Shown here piece after piece: positions 25,137 to 36,242 of a stretch of 64,000 nt of DNA. The DNA is from DATAOG01 sp963798075 (GTDB taxonomy: Bacteria > Pseudomonadota > Alphaproteobacteria > Geminicoccales > Geminicoccaceae): NCBI GenBank assembly GCA_963798075.1, contig CAWCRU010000037.1, positions 35,528-99,527 on the forward strand. The letters run 5' to 3'. The position numbers and the translations under genes were made by a program. Numbering within the stretch: the first letter of the stretch is position 1; each line of letters begins with the position of its first letter. The notes beneath the pieces were generated by a model, which saw nothing but the letters and a program-made list of their open reading frames with translations, was not told the DNA's origin and made no database searches.

Positions 25137-25237
25137 TCAGGTGGGCCGAAATCGTCACATCTTTGCAAGGCTTACGCTCCCGGCTGGAGCGGGATCGGGC
25201 GGCGGATCGTGCGGTGCAGCAGAGTGCCGCCGGTCAG

Positions 25238-26113
25238 CTAGCCGAACTCGGGACCGGTGATCGCGAAGCAGGCGGCAAGGTCGCCCAGCTCGTCGGGCGC
25301 GGCCTGGAGCATGCGCGTGAAGGTGCGGACCGGCTGAAAGCCGGCACCGCCCAGGGCCTCGAGGAAGCTGGTCTGGGCATTCGGCACGTCGATCGAGACC
25401 GGGCCGATCGCGCCGACCAGCGCCTGCGCCAGCAGCAGGCTCGCGACATTGGCGCTGCGGGCGACCAGGGGGCCGACGTGCAGGGTGAGGCGACCGCTGC
25501 GGGCGAGGACGAAGCCCGCGAGGTCGCCCCGGGCCTCGGCGAGCAACGCCCGGCGCGGCTCGCTGCGGCCGAGATAGGCGAGCAGCGAGCGGCGCTCGGC
25601 GCCGAACACACGGGCGTCCAGGCGAGCGATGGCATCGAGGTCGCGGGCCGCCTGCACCGGCCGGATCGCGACCTCCCGGCGCAGCGGTCGCCGCGGCCAC
25701 GGCGGCTCCGCGATCAGACGCTGGAGGCCGCAGACCTCCTGGAAGCCGAGCGGCCGGTAGATCTCGACGCCCGCGGGCGTGGCATCCAGGCCTGCGATCA
25801 GCTGGCGCTGCTGGCAACGCTCGAGCGCCCATCGCAGGTTGCGCGTGGCCAGGCCGAGCCGGCGATAGGGCTCGCTGGTCAGGACCATGGCGATCCAGGC
25901 GAAGCGCTCGCCGTAGGGCAGGATCAAGGCGCTCGCGACCAACTCGTCCGCCGCGGTGACCTGGCCGATCGCGTCGCCCTCGCCGAGCATCAGGCGCCAG
26001 TCCTCGACCGTCTGGTTCCAGCCGGCCGCCGCCGACAGCGCGAAGGCCGCCTCGGCCCGCGCGGCGCCGAGCTCCAGGCTGCGGAGCGGCTCAGTAGCTA
26101 CCGTCACGGGCAT
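25238..26113 (-). CDS. Tandem GNAT acetyltransferase
   Basis: A 291-residue protein with two GNAT folds. The first (residues about 10-135) has the acetyl-CoA loop in VLTSEPYRRLGLATRNL; the second starts near residue 145 (VAIRPVQAARDLDAIARLD) and has GPLVARSANVASLL. The order resembles YitI-type GNAT proteins with a C-terminal GNAT-like domain. Substrate unknown. It overlaps the stop of the upstream epimerase gene by 23 bp and is probably co-transcribed with it. Confidence 0.8.
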   Translation of the reverse strand: MPVTVATEPLRSLELGAARAEAAFALSAAAGWNQTVEDWRLMLGEGDAIGQVTAADELVASALILPYGERFAWIAMVLTSEPYRRLGLATRNLRWALERCQQRQLIAGLDATPAGVEIYRPLGFQEVCGLQRLIAEPPWPRRPLRREVAIRPVQAARDLDAIARLDARVFGAERRSLLAYLGRSEPRRALLAEARGDLAGFVLARSGRLTLHVGPLVARSANVASLLLAQALVGAIGPVSIDVPNAQTSFLEALGGAGFQPVRTFTRMLQAAPDELGDLAACFAITGPEFG

Positions 26114-27134
26114 CGTAGTGCGTGGGTTTGCCAAGCGCCGGCCTGCCGGCGGCGACCCAGTCGGCGACCCAGTCGACCATGCGGCCGAGCGGCACGGTGG
26201 GATAGCCGAACAGCGCGAGCGCAAGGGCCGGGTTGGTGAGCCAGGCCGACGCGCTCTCGCTGCCCTCGAGCAGCGGCGGGCGGCCGAACCGGCGGCCGAA
26301 CGCCTCGGCCAGCCAGCGGATGCTGATGGTCTCGGGCCCGCTGACGTTCAAGGCACTGGTCGGCGTCGTGCAGTGACCGAGGGCGCGCAGCACCATGGCA
26401 TTGGCGTCGCCCTGCCAGATCACGTTGACGTGGCCCATCGCGAGGTCGATCGGCCGGCCGGCGAATACCTTGGCCGCGACGTCGAGCAGGACGCCATAGC
26501 GCAGATCGATCGCGTAGTTGAGCCGGATCAGCCGCCCGGGCGTGCCATGGCGGTTGGAGAAATATTCGAAGATGCGCTCGCGGCCGACGCAGGAGTTGGC
26601 GTATTCGCCGGGCGGGGCGAGCGGCGGCGTCGCCTCGGTCGCACCCTGGGAGCCGATGGCGACGTAGGGATAGACGCAGCCGGTCGAGAGGGCGACGATC
26701 CGGGAACCCCGGAAGGTCTCGGCGACCCGTGCCGGCAGCAGGACGTTCAGCGCCCAGGTGAGCTCTGCCTGGCCCGCGGTGCCGAACTTGCGCCCGGCCA
26801 TGCAGACCACGTTCGCGAGCCTCGGCAGCGCCTCGAGCGCGGCCGGCTCGAGGAGGTCGGCGGCGATGGTCTCGATCCCGAACCGCTCGAGCCGGGCCTG
26901 CAGCCCCGGCTCGCTGAAGCGGGCGACCCCGACGACGCGCTTGGCAGGGGCGGCCCGCTTGGCAAGGCGGGCGAGCGTCGGGCCCATCTTGCCGCCGACG
27001 CCGAGCACCAAGAGGTCGCCATCGAGACGGGCCAGATCGTCGACCAGCGCCTGGGTCGGCCGGGTCAGCAGCTCCTCGAGCTGCTCCACGTCCGAGATCC
27101 GCTCGGGCAGGGTGTGGGCGGTCAGTGGGTCCAT
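26091..27134 (-). CDS. NAD-dependent epimerase/dehydratase
   Basis: A 347-residue extended SDR. The nucleotide site is LVLGVGGKMGPTLARLA. Later landmarks are VVCMAGRKFG, LSTGCVYPY, and EYANSCVGRERIFEYF where YxxxK would lie; here Tyr is followed by Val rather than Lys, as is common in this subgroup. ISIRWLAEAFGRRFGRPP is the substrate-domain segment. The TctBA/DapA genes nearby suggest a sugar-acid catabolic function. The ATG at 27134 is chosen; upstream in-frame sequence is low-complexity. Confidence 0.78.
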   Translation of the reverse strand: MDPLTAHTLPERISDVEQLEELLTRPTQALVDDLARLDGDLLVLGVGGKMGPTLARLAKRAAPAKRVVGVARFSEPGLQARLERFGIETIAADLLEPAALEALPRLANVVCMAGRKFGTAGQAELTWALNVLLPARVAETFRGSRIVALSTGCVYPYVAIGSQGATEATPPLAPPGEYANSCVGRERIFEYFSNRHGTPGRLIRLNYAIDLRYGVLLDVAAKVFAGRPIDLAMGHVNVIWQGDANAMVLRALGHCTTPTSALNVSGPETISIRWLAEAFGRRFGRPPLLEGSESASAWLTNPALALALFGYPTVPLGRMVDWVADWVAAGRPALGKPTHYDARDGSY

Positions 27135-27411
27135 GAAGCCTGCCTTCGAGGCCGCGCCGACGATCGCGCTCGCGCCTCGCCGATCCGGTCCCTTTGGCAC
27201 GACTGGCTGCCGATCGCAAAGCCCCGATTTCGCGGCCTCGCGATCGCTGCCGGACGAACCGCCGCCGCCTGCTGCCAAAAAGGGCTGCTCGGCCATCGTC
27301 GAGGCGACCAATGGAGCTCTGCCGAGGGGCCGCGCAGAGGGCAAAGAAACGGGCCGCCGCGGCGCGCGGCGCGTGCTAGCTTGCCGGCGAGGCTCAGGCT
27401 AAGGAGGCGGC

Positions 27412-28845
27412 ATGCGCGGGTTTGCGGACTACACGGAGTATGACGGGCTGGGGCTGGCCGAACTCGTGCGCAGCGGTCAGGTCACTGCCGGCGAGGTGCT
27501 CGAGGCGGCGATCGAGCGGATCGAGGCGCTCAATCCCGAGCTCAATGCGGTGGTGACCAAAGTCTACGACCAGGCGCGGGCGGCGGCCGTCGGCCACGAC
27601 CCCGAGGCGCCGCTCGCAGGCGTGCCGTTCCTGCTCAAGGATCTGGGCGGCGCCCAGGCGGGGGTGCCGCTGTCGGCCGGCTCGCGCTTCTTCGCCCACG
27701 TCCCGGCGCCGGCCGACGGCGAGATCGTCGCCCGCCACAAGCGCGCCGGGCTGATGATCCTCGGCCGCACCAACACGCCCGAGTTCGGGCTCAGCGCCAC
27801 GACCGAGCCGGTCCTGTTCGGCCCGACCCGCAATCCCTGGGACCTGACCCGGACCGCGGGCGGCTCGAGCGGCGGCTCGGCGGCGGCGGTCGCGGCGCGG
27901 ATGGTGCCGGTCGCGCACGCCAGCGACGGCGGCGGCTCGATCCGGATCCCGGCGGCCTGCTGCGGCCTGTTCGGCCTCAAGGTCACCCGCGGCCGCAACA
28001 GCCTCGCACCCTACGCCGGCGAAAGCATCGCCGGCTGCTCGGTCGAGCATGTGGTCTCGATCAGCGTCCGCGACAGCGCGGCCGTGCTCGACGCCACCGC
28101 GGGCCCGGCGCCGGGCGATCCGTATTTCGCGCCGCCGCCGGCGCGGCCCTTCCTCGAGGAAGTCGGCGCCGCGCCCGGGCGCCTTCGCATCGCGCTCGCG
28201 ACCCGGCCGTTCAACGGCATGCCGGTCGATCCGGTCTGCGCCGGCGCCGCCGAGGCGGCGGCCAGGCTCTGCGAGGAGCAGGGCCACGTGGTCGAGGAGG
28301 CGACCCCCGCCTTCGATGCCGCCGGCCTCGATGAGCACTTCAATCGGGTGTTCGCGGTCGGCGCCACCGGCAACATCCGATTGCGCGCCCGGGCGATCGG
28401 GCGCGACCTCGAGCCTTCCCTGTTCGAGCGCGTCACCTGGGCTACCATCCAGGAAGCGGATCGGGTGACCGGCCCGGCCTACGTGCAAAGCGTCAACCGG
28501 CTGCACGGGATCGCGCGCGAGATCGCGGCCTTCTTCCGGACCTGGGACGTGCTGCTCACCCCGACCCTCGCCGAGCCGCCGGTCAGGCTCGGGGTGATCG
28601 ACATGATGGGCGACGACCTGGACGCCTATCGCGACCGGTTGTGGCGCTTCACGCCGTTCACCTATGCCTTCAACGTCACCGGCCAGCCGGCGATGTCGGT
28701 GCCGCTCGCCTGGAGCGATGCGGGCCTGCCGATCGGCGTCCAGTTCGTCGGCCGCTTTGGCGACGAGGCGACCCTGTTCCGGCTCGCGGCCCAGCTGGAG
28801 GCGGCCAGGCCATGGGCAGGGCGGCGCCCGCCGGAGACCGCATGA
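27412..28845 (+). CDS. Amidase (amidase signature family)
   Basis: A 477-residue amidase-signature hydrolase. The Ser-cisSer-Lys triad is visible: Lys76 (PFLLKDLG), the cis-Ser in GGSSGGSAAAVAA (about 152-153) and the nucleophile Ser176 (DGGGSIRIPA). FGLKVTRGR follows as usual. It hydrolyses a carboxamide; the substrate cannot be deduced. The 277-bp gap to the divergent epimerase gene carries nothing recognisable. Confidence 0.9.
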   Translation: MRGFADYTEYDGLGLAELVRSGQVTAGEVLEAAIERIEALNPELNAVVTKVYDQARAAAVGHDPEAPLAGVPFLLKDLGGAQAGVPLSAGSRFFAHVPAPADGEIVARHKRAGLMILGRTNTPEFGLSATTEPVLFGPTRNPWDLTRTAGGSSGGSAAAVAARMVPVAHASDGGGSIRIPAACCGLFGLKVTRGRNSLAPYAGESIAGCSVEHVVSISVRDSAAVLDATAGPAPGDPYFAPPPARPFLEEVGAAPGRLRIALATRPFNGMPVDPVCAGAAEAAARLCEEQGHVVEEATPAFDAAGLDEHFNRVFAVGATGNIRLRARAIGRDLEPSLFERVTWATIQEADRVTGPAYVQSVNRLHGIAREIAAFFRTWDVLLTPTLAEPPVRLGVIDMMGDDLDAYRDRLWRFTPFTYAFNVTGQPAMSVPLAWSDAGLPIGVQFVGRFGDEATLFRLAAQLEAARPWAGRRPPETA

Positions 28846-29061
28846 CCGAGCCGGCCCGCAGACGATACCGCCGCGTCGGCGCCAGGGTCCGCGCAGAACG
28901 GGGCTTCCACACAGGCCCGGGCGAGGCTAGCATGGGCGCTCCGCCCCGAAGACCGACTGGGACATGACGCCCGAACCCCCAGAGATGCCGAGCGCCGACC
29001 GGTTGCGCGCGCGCGATGGAGCCCGCGTCGCCTTGCGCCGCTGCTCGTCGCGCTGGCGTCC

Positions 29062-30048
29062 GTGGTCGGCTGCGCCTCGCACGTCTCCACGCCCCTCGTG
29101 CCCGGCTACGAGCCCGCGCGGCCAGCGCTGATCCGGTTCGGAGGCGGCGAATTCGACTACGTCGATCACCTTCCCCGACCCGCATCCATGGCGATCGCCG
29201 AGGAGGGCGCCTATCGGGTCGAATCCCTGGCGTTTCCTTCGGTCGGTGAGAATGGCCAGGATGGCAATCTGGTCACCGCCCGCTACTATGAGGGCAAGGG
29301 CGGGGGCGCCAAGCCGCTCGTCATCGTCGTACCGATCTGGGGCATCAGCGCCTATCCATCGAACACGATCTCCGCCGGCCTCAGGGAGCACAGCGCCGGG
29401 GCGATCAATGTCCTGCAAATTCTCGGCAAGGACCCGCTGTTCGACTGGGATGCCTTCGCCAATGCCCGTAGCGAGCGGGAGCTGCTCGGTGTCGTCGACC
29501 GGATGGTCGGCCGCTTCGTGAATACCGTCATCGACATCCGGCGCCTGGTGGATTGGGCGCGGACGCAACCCGACATCGATGCCGACCGGATCGCTCTGAT
29601 CGGCTTCAGCATGGGCGCCGAGGTCGCGAGCGTCGCCTTGGCCAACGAGCCGCGCCTGGCGGCCGGCGTCCTGGTCATGGGCGGCGCCGATCCGCAAGAG
29701 GTCCTGGCGGTGTGCGACAACGAAATCCAACGCGCGCGCGAAGGCGCTCTCGAGCATCTCGGCTGGTCGCTCGACGAGTTCAGGCACAAGCTCGGCAAGG
29801 CATTGGTCACGATCAATCCCGCCACCTACGCCGGCATGGTGGATCCCCGTCGGGTGCTGATCATCGAGGCCGGCAAGGATACCTGCGTGCCGCAGAGCGC
29901 GCGGGAACGATTATGGCGCGCGTTCGGGCGGCCGGAACGGATCGCCTACCTCTATGATCACCGGACGGCCTTTCTCGCGATGACCTTCCTGGGCGGCAAC
30001 AGCCTGCAGCATCAGATCTATCGCTTTCTGGACGAGCGCCTGAGCTGA
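29062..30048 (+). CDS. Lipoprotein alpha/beta hydrolase (start uncertain)
   Basis: A 328-codon frame encoding an alpha/beta hydrolase with nucleophile Ser183 in IGFSMGAEVAS and a likely late His (YDHRTAF). The GTG used here lies inside what looks like a lipoprotein signal (LVALASVVGC, with Cys codon at 29071), so the true N-terminus must be upstream. No ATG, GTG or TTG exists in this frame between 28960 and 29062, while ATGs at 28964 and 28985 are in other frames, so a single-base error near 29000-29030 is likely. Lipidation at the Cys would anchor it in the outer or inner membrane. Confidence 0.7.
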   Translation: MVGCASHVSTPLVPGYEPARPALIRFGGGEFDYVDHLPRPASMAIAEEGAYRVESLAFPSVGENGQDGNLVTARYYEGKGGGAKPLVIVVPIWGISAYPSNTISAGLREHSAGAINVLQILGKDPLFDWDAFANARSERELLGVVDRMVGRFVNTVIDIRRLVDWARTQPDIDADRIALIGFSMGAEVASVALANEPRLAAGVLVMGGADPQEVLAVCDNEIQRAREGALEHLGWSLDEFRHKLGKALVTINPATYAGMVDPRRVLIIEAGKDTCVPQSARERLWRAFGRPERIAYLYDHRTAFLAMTFLGGNSLQHQIYRFLDERLS

Positions 30049-30152
30049 GGCCCCCCACCAGCGGTCACGTCAGCCAGCCCCGCCTCGGTTGACCCGCGCG
30101 GGCCGCCGCCGCATCGTGCCATGCGGGACCGAAGATCGGGGAGGCAAAGACC

Positions 30153-31166
30153 ATGGACCCTGTCCTGAAGCTGACGTTCGGCGTCGCCCTGGCGCTCGGG
30201 ATCGGCCCGGCGGCGGCCGCCGATTACGCCTGGACGCCGGAGCAGCCGGTCACGATCATCGTGCCCTGGGCGGCGGGCGGCTCGACCGATCAGGTGACCC
30301 GGGTGGTCGCGGGCGAGCTCGAGGATGCGCTCGGCCAGAGCTTCGTGATCGTCAACCAGCCGGGCGCCTCGGGCTCGGTCGGCACCAAGAGCGCCTGGGA
30401 CGCGCCGCACGACGGCTACACCTGGGCGGCCGGCGCCGCCTCCGACCTCGGCACCTACCCGGTGCTCGGCATGCTCGACACCCAGCTCAAGGACTGGGCG
30501 CTGTTCCTGGATGTCGCCAACGTGTCGGTGATCGGGGTCAATCCCGATGCGCCCTATCAGGACGTGACCCAGCTGCTCGAGGCCATGAAGGCCAAGCCGG
30601 GCGAGGTCTCGGTCGCCACCGCCGGGCTGTCCTCGGCCGGCCACAACGCCATGGAGGCGATCGCCCAGCAGGCCGGGGTCACCTACAAGCACGTCACCTA
30701 CGACGGCGGCAATCCGGCGGTGATCGCGACCGTCGCCGGCGAGACCGAGGTCACGACCCAGCTCGCGTCGGAGCAGGCCGAGATGATCCGCGCCGGGCGG
30801 CTGCGGCCGCTCGCGGTGATCGGTACGGAGCCGCTCGAGCTCTCGGGCTTCGGCACCATCCCGGCGGTCACCCAGTGGCTGCCGAAGATCTCGCTCGCGA
30901 CCAACTACTTCGGGATCTGGGCGCCCAAGGACGTGCCGGCGGCGGTGCTGGAGACGATGGCCAAGGTCTGGGACGACAAGATCGCCGGCTCCAAGGCGCT
31001 CAAGGACTACGCCGCCGATCGCGGGGCGCTGTTCACGCCCTACCACGGCGACGATGCCTCGCAGCGCGCCATGGGCATGGTCCGGCAGAACGCCTGGCTG
31101 CTCTACGACGCCGGCAAGGCGCCGAACGATCCCTCGACGTTCGGCATCGAGAAGCCGGGCATGTAG
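30153..31166 (+). CDS. Tripartite tricarboxylate transporter substrate-binding protein (Bug/TctC family)
   Basis: A 337-residue periplasmic binding protein with a signal peptide (VALALGIGPAAAADY). Bug-family signatures are IIVPWAAGGSTDQVTRV and NQPGASGSVGTKSA; YKHVTYDGGNPAVIAT is the later ligand loop. It lacks adjacent TctA/TctB genes, so it may serve the TctAB at 21.3-23.4 kb or act as a sensor. It precedes the Gfo/Idh gene by 13 bp on the same strand and may be co-transcribed with it. Confidence 0.9.
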   Translation: MDPVLKLTFGVALALGIGPAAAADYAWTPEQPVTIIVPWAAGGSTDQVTRVVAGELEDALGQSFVIVNQPGASGSVGTKSAWDAPHDGYTWAAGAASDLGTYPVLGMLDTQLKDWALFLDVANVSVIGVNPDAPYQDVTQLLEAMKAKPGEVSVATAGLSSAGHNAMEAIAQQAGVTYKHVTYDGGNPAVIATVAGETEVTTQLASEQAEMIRAGRLRPLAVIGTEPLELSGFGTIPAVTQWLPKISLATNYFGIWAPKDVPAAVLETMAKVWDDKIAGSKALKDYAADRGALFTPYHGDDASQRAMGMVRQNAWLLYDAGKAPNDPSTFGIEKPGM

Positions 31167-31179
31167 CCGCGGCGGGCGC

Positions 31180-32239
31180 ATGGCGGAGCGGGCGGAGCGG
31201 GCGCAGCGGCCGCGGGGCGTGCTCCAGGTCGGGTTCGGCGCCTTCGGGCCGGTCCACCTCGAGGCGTGGCTGCGGCTCGGCGTCGGCGACCGGCTCTGGC
31301 TCGCCGATCCCGACCCGGCGGCGCGCGCGCGGGCGGCTGCCTGCAATCTGCCGGTCGAGCGCATCGTCGCCGATTTCCGCAGCGTGCTCGACCGGGTCGA
31401 GGTGGTCGACGTCCTGACCTCGACGCCCGAGCATTTCCCGGTGTGCGCGGCCGCGCTCGCGGCCGGCCGGGACGTGTTCTGCGAGAAGCCGCTGACGCTT
31501 GCGCTCGACGCGGCCGAGCGCTTGGCGGCGCTCGTGGAGAGGACCGAGCGCATCCTCCAGGTCGGCTACTATTTCCGCCATCATCCGCTGTTTCGCCACG
31601 CCAGGGAGCGGGTCGCCGCGGGCGATCTCGGCGAGCTTCGCTACCTTCGGCGGCACCTTCGCGGGCTTCAAGCGGGCGCGCGCCGACATGGGCGTGAGCG
31701 CGAGCGATGCCGTCCATTTCCTCGACTACTTCAACTGGCTGACGGGGACGCCGCCCGAGCAGGTGTTCGCGATCCGGCGCGACCATTTCGGCCGCGGTCT
31801 CGACGACCTCGCGCTGATCCTGCTCGAGTACCCGGGCGGCGTGGTCGCCAAGGTCGAGGCGGGGCTGATCCAGCCCGGCCGGCACGTCGACCTGATCACG
31901 CCGGGTGCGCTGACCTCCAAGGAGGTGGCGCTGTGCGGCGCGCTGGGCGCGATCGAGATCGATTTTCCGGCCGAGCGCCTGGTCTGGCACCAGGTCCGGC
32001 ACGAGCTTCAAGATGGCCTCTTCCGACCGGTCTTCGAGGACGCCCGGATCAAGCATCTGCCGCCGGCCACGGCCGTGGACGTGCTGGCGAGCCAGTTCCA
32101 GGAGTTCCTCGGCCACGTGGCGGCGCGCACCGGGCCCGCGGCCGACGTCCGGGCCTGCGGCGTCGACATCGCCCGCCTGCTCGAAGCGATCGAGCGCTCG
32201 GCAGAAAGCGGTCGCCGGGTCGCCTGCGCGCGGGGCTAG
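31180..32239 (+). CDS. Gfo/Idh/MocA oxidoreductase (frameshifted)
   Basis: An NAD(P)-dependent oxidoreductase of about 350 residues. N-terminal Rossmann marks are LQVGFGAFGPVHLEAWL and FCEKPLTL (conserved EKP). The first frame runs to about 31645; the rest (FAGFKRARADMG, FLDYFNWLTGTPPEQVFA) continues in the +1 frame. One extra C in TACCTTCGGC near 31645 explains the break, and the total length (1060) is one base over a multiple of three. It is likely intact in the organism. It precedes the PotD-like importer, so it may oxidise the imported ligand. Confidence 0.72.
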
Positions 32240-32356
32240 TCAGCAAGCTGTTGCAGATCCCGCGCGCTCGCGGGAGGATGGCGCGCGCTGGCAGCGCGGC
32301 GCGCGCAGCAACCAAGACCGCGGGCCCGCCTGGCCCGAACATCGGGGGAGATCGTC

Positions 32357-33547
32357 ATGCAGAAGAGCTTTGGACTGGCATCCTTGTCGCGGCGGCGCCT
32401 GCTTGCCGGCGGCACGGCGCTCGGGGTCGGCGCGGCGCTCGCGGGCGCTCGCAGCCTGGTCGCGCCGGCGCTCGCCGCCGGCCGGACGCTCACGATCGCC
32501 GACGTCGGGGTGGGCGATCCCGGCGGCGACTGGTCGAGGTTCCAAAAGCCGACCGGCAACGACGTCAATCTGGTGTCGATCGGCAACGCGCCTTCGGCCG
32601 TGGTCAACCAGCTGCTGGCGGGCGGCGGCCAGACCGCTTTCGATGTCATCAACATCGTCGGCGGCATGCAAAAGCCCCTGGTCGACAACGACCTGATCCT
32701 CGAGCTCGACCGCAGCCAGCTGCCCAACTGGCAGAGCGACAGCTATATCGAGCAGTACCTGGCCCCGGACAAACCCGGCTTCCAGTTCATCGGCTACGAC
32801 GGAAAAATCTACGGCGTGCCGACCGTGCTCCAGGGCGACTCCTTCGCCTATCTGCCGGAGGAGACCGGCGAGCTGGATTCCTACGGCGCGCTCTTCGACC
32901 CCAAGTTCAAGGGCTTCGTCGCGCTCGAGGACAACTACACCACGGCCGGCCAGAAGACCGCGCTGTTCCTCAAGCAGTCCGGGCAGGCCCAGATCGCCGA
33001 CCCGGCCGACATGACGCCCGAGGAGGTGAAGGCCGTCGTCGACTTCATGATCGAGCGCAAGAAGGCCGGGCAGTTTCGCCTCCTGTGGTCGAGCTTCGAG
33101 CAGGCGGTCGACCTGATCACGAGCAAGGAGGTCCATGTCATCGACTGCTGGGAGCCGATGGTGTTCGTGGCCAAGGCCAAGGGTCACGACGCCGTCTACG
33201 CCGCGCCCAAGGAAGGCTATCTCCTGTGGGCGATGGCGGCCTACGTGGTCAACAATCCGGACCGCAGCGAGGAGGACCGCAAGGCGACCTACGCGCTCCT
33301 CGATTTCATGCTCGGGCCCTGGTACGGCGCCAAGATCACGCTGTTGCGCGGCTACATGACCAACCCGATGGCGCCCGCCTACGCCAAGGCCCATCCCGAG
33401 GAGTTCAGCGCCGAGGAGGCGGCCAAGGTCGCCTAGATCACGGCCGGCGTGCAGAAGAAGTTCGAGCAGGGCGGCACCTGGCAGAACCGCTGGCCGACCC
33501 ACGTCGACGTCTACGAGGAGGAGTGGCAGCGCTTCAAGTCGGCGTGA
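32357..33547 (+). CDS. Spermidine/putrescine-type ABC binding protein, with internal TAG
   Basis: A PotD-like periplasmic binding protein of about 396 codons. The N-terminus has a Tat-type signal (SRRRLLAGGTALGVGA). A TAG at 33434-33436 interrupts the frame, but the same frame continues with ITAGVQKKFEQGGTWQNRW to a TGA at 33545-33547, which overlaps the permease GTG (GTGA). The overlap and the conserved-looking tail show the longer form is the real gene; the TAG is probably a single-base error (for example AAG to TAG). GGGGAG lies upstream of the ATG. Confidence 0.82.
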
Positions 33548-34422
33548 CGCGCGAGCCCTACCGGCGGCGGGCCCTGCGTCTTGCGGCGCTGGGCCTGCCG
33601 CTCCTCGCGATCGCCGCGCTGATCCTCGGGCCGCTGCTGATCACGCTCGCGGTGAGCCTGTTCGAGAAGCGGGGCTTTTGGATCCGCCCGGCGCTCACCT
33701 TCGATGCCTACCGGCTGTTCTTCGCCGGCGTGCGTCTGGAGGTGCTCGAGCGCAGCTTCTGGGTCGCCCTCGTCTCGAGCGCGCTCATGCTGCTGATCGC
33801 CTACCCGATCGCCTATCTGGTCACGCTGAGGGTACGCCCGGAGCTCACGCGCGCGCTCCTGTTCCTGTTCGCCGTGCCGTTCCTCGTCAGCTACATCGTG
33901 CGTACCTTCGCCTGGGCGGACATCTTGAGCCGGACGGGCTTCGTCAACCGGCTGCTGATCGGCGCGGGCCTGGTGCGCGAGCCCGTCGACTGGCTCCTCT
34001 ATTCGGACTTCGCCGTCTACCTCGGGCTGATCACGGCGTATATGCCGTTCATGATCTTTCCGATCTGGCTGGCGCTTGCGGGCATCGACCGGCGCCTGCT
34101 CGAGGCGAGCTGGGTCTTGGGCGCGCCGCCGCTTGCGACCTTCTGGCGGGTGACCCTGCCGTTGTCGCTGCCCGGCGTGTTCGCCGCCGCGATCTTCGGC
34201 TTCGTCGGCTCCTTCGGCGAGGTCGCGGTCTCGCTGATCCTGGGCGGCACCGGCTACCAGCTGCTCGGCAATGCGATCGGCAGCGCGCTCGACGTCCTGA
34301 ACTATCCCTTGGCCGCCGCGATCTCGACGGTCGCGACCGGCCTGATGCTGGCGCTTCTTTTGGTCTGGTACCGGTTGTTCGACGTCCGCCTGCTGCTCGG
34401 CAAGATCATGGGGCGGGCGTGA
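33544..34422 (+). CDS. ABC permease, PotB-like
   Basis: A 292-residue inner-membrane permease with six helices. The EAA loop reads LLEASWVLGAPPLATFWRVTLPLSLPG, the contact site for the ATPase. GTG start at 33544 overlaps the stop of the binding-protein gene, and its TGA overlaps the next ATG (TGATG). It pairs with the PotC-like permease and the leftward ATPase at 35182-36242. Substrate inferred as polyamine or similar cation. Confidence 0.87.
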   Translation: MTREPYRRRALRLAALGLPLLAIAALILGPLLITLAVSLFEKRGFWIRPALTFDAYRLFFAGVRLEVLERSFWVALVSSALMLLIAYPIAYLVTLRVRPELTRALLFLFAVPFLVSYIVRTFAWADILSRTGFVNRLLIGAGLVREPVDWLLYSDFAVYLGLITAYMPFMIFPIWLALAGIDRRLLEASWVLGAPPLATFWRVTLPLSLPGVFAAAIFGFVGSFGEVAVSLILGGTGYQLLGNAIGSALDVLNYPLAAAISTVATGLMLALLLVWYRLFDVRLLLGKIMGRA

Positions 34423-35181
34423 TGGCGAGCGCGCTGGTGCCGGCTGTTCCTGGGTCTGGTGCTGGTCTTCCTCTATGGGCCGCTGCTGCCGCCCGTGATC
34501 CATTCGTTCGAGGGCACGGCCGGCGGCGGCGGCGGTCCGTTCCATAACTATGCTTTGATGTTCGAGGATGCGCGCCTGCTGCGGGCGCTGCGCGTCTCGC
34601 TGATCGTGGGCGTGCTGGTCGCGCTGATAGCCCCTCTGCTGGCCCTGCTCGCGGCCGAGGCGGTCCGGATCTGGCGGCGACCCCGGCTGATCGTGGGCGT
34701 CATGCTGATCCCCTTGTTCGTCCCGGGTGTCTCGATGGGCCTCGCGACCGCGCTCTTCTTTCAGCTCCTGGGCCTGCGGCCGTCGCTGCTTGACGATCGC
34801 CGCGGTCCAGGTGGTCTGGGCGCTGCCGTTCGCCTTCCTGATCATCCTGACCGCGCTCTCGAGCTTCGATCAGGTCTATCTCGAGGCCGCCTACATGTCC
34901 GGCGCCGGGCGCCTGCGCGCCTTCTTCGAGGTCGAGCTGCCGCAGATCCGCCAGGGCATCCTCGGCGCCGCCCTGTTCTCCTTGATCCTCTCGTTCAACG
35001 AGACGATCCGGACCGCGGTCGTGCAGGGCGGCCGCAATACCGTCCAGACCTATCTCTGGTCGCAGTACCAGCAGGTCGGCCTGAGCCCGAGCCTGTTCGC
35101 GCTGATGGCGCTGATGATCGCGGTGACGCTCGCCCTGCTGGCGCTGCTGGCGCTCCTCGACTGGCGCCGGCAGCGCGCGGG

Positions 35182-35185
<4 letters not shown>
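34422..35185 (+). CDS. ABC permease, PotC-like (two frameshifts)
   Basis: Second permease of the importer, about 254 residues. It starts MASALV at 34422; removing one C near 34440 joins this to RLFLGLVLVFLYGPLLPPV, and removing one T near 34793 joins GLRPSLL to TIAAVQVVWALPFAFL. The EAA loop is YLEAAYMSGAGRLRAFFEVELPQIRQG. Gene length (764) is two bases over a multiple of three, consistent with two single insertions. Its stop overlaps the convergent ATPase gene by 4 bp. Confidence 0.75.
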
Positions 35186-36241
<1,056 letters not shown>

Positions 36242-36242
<1 letters not shown>

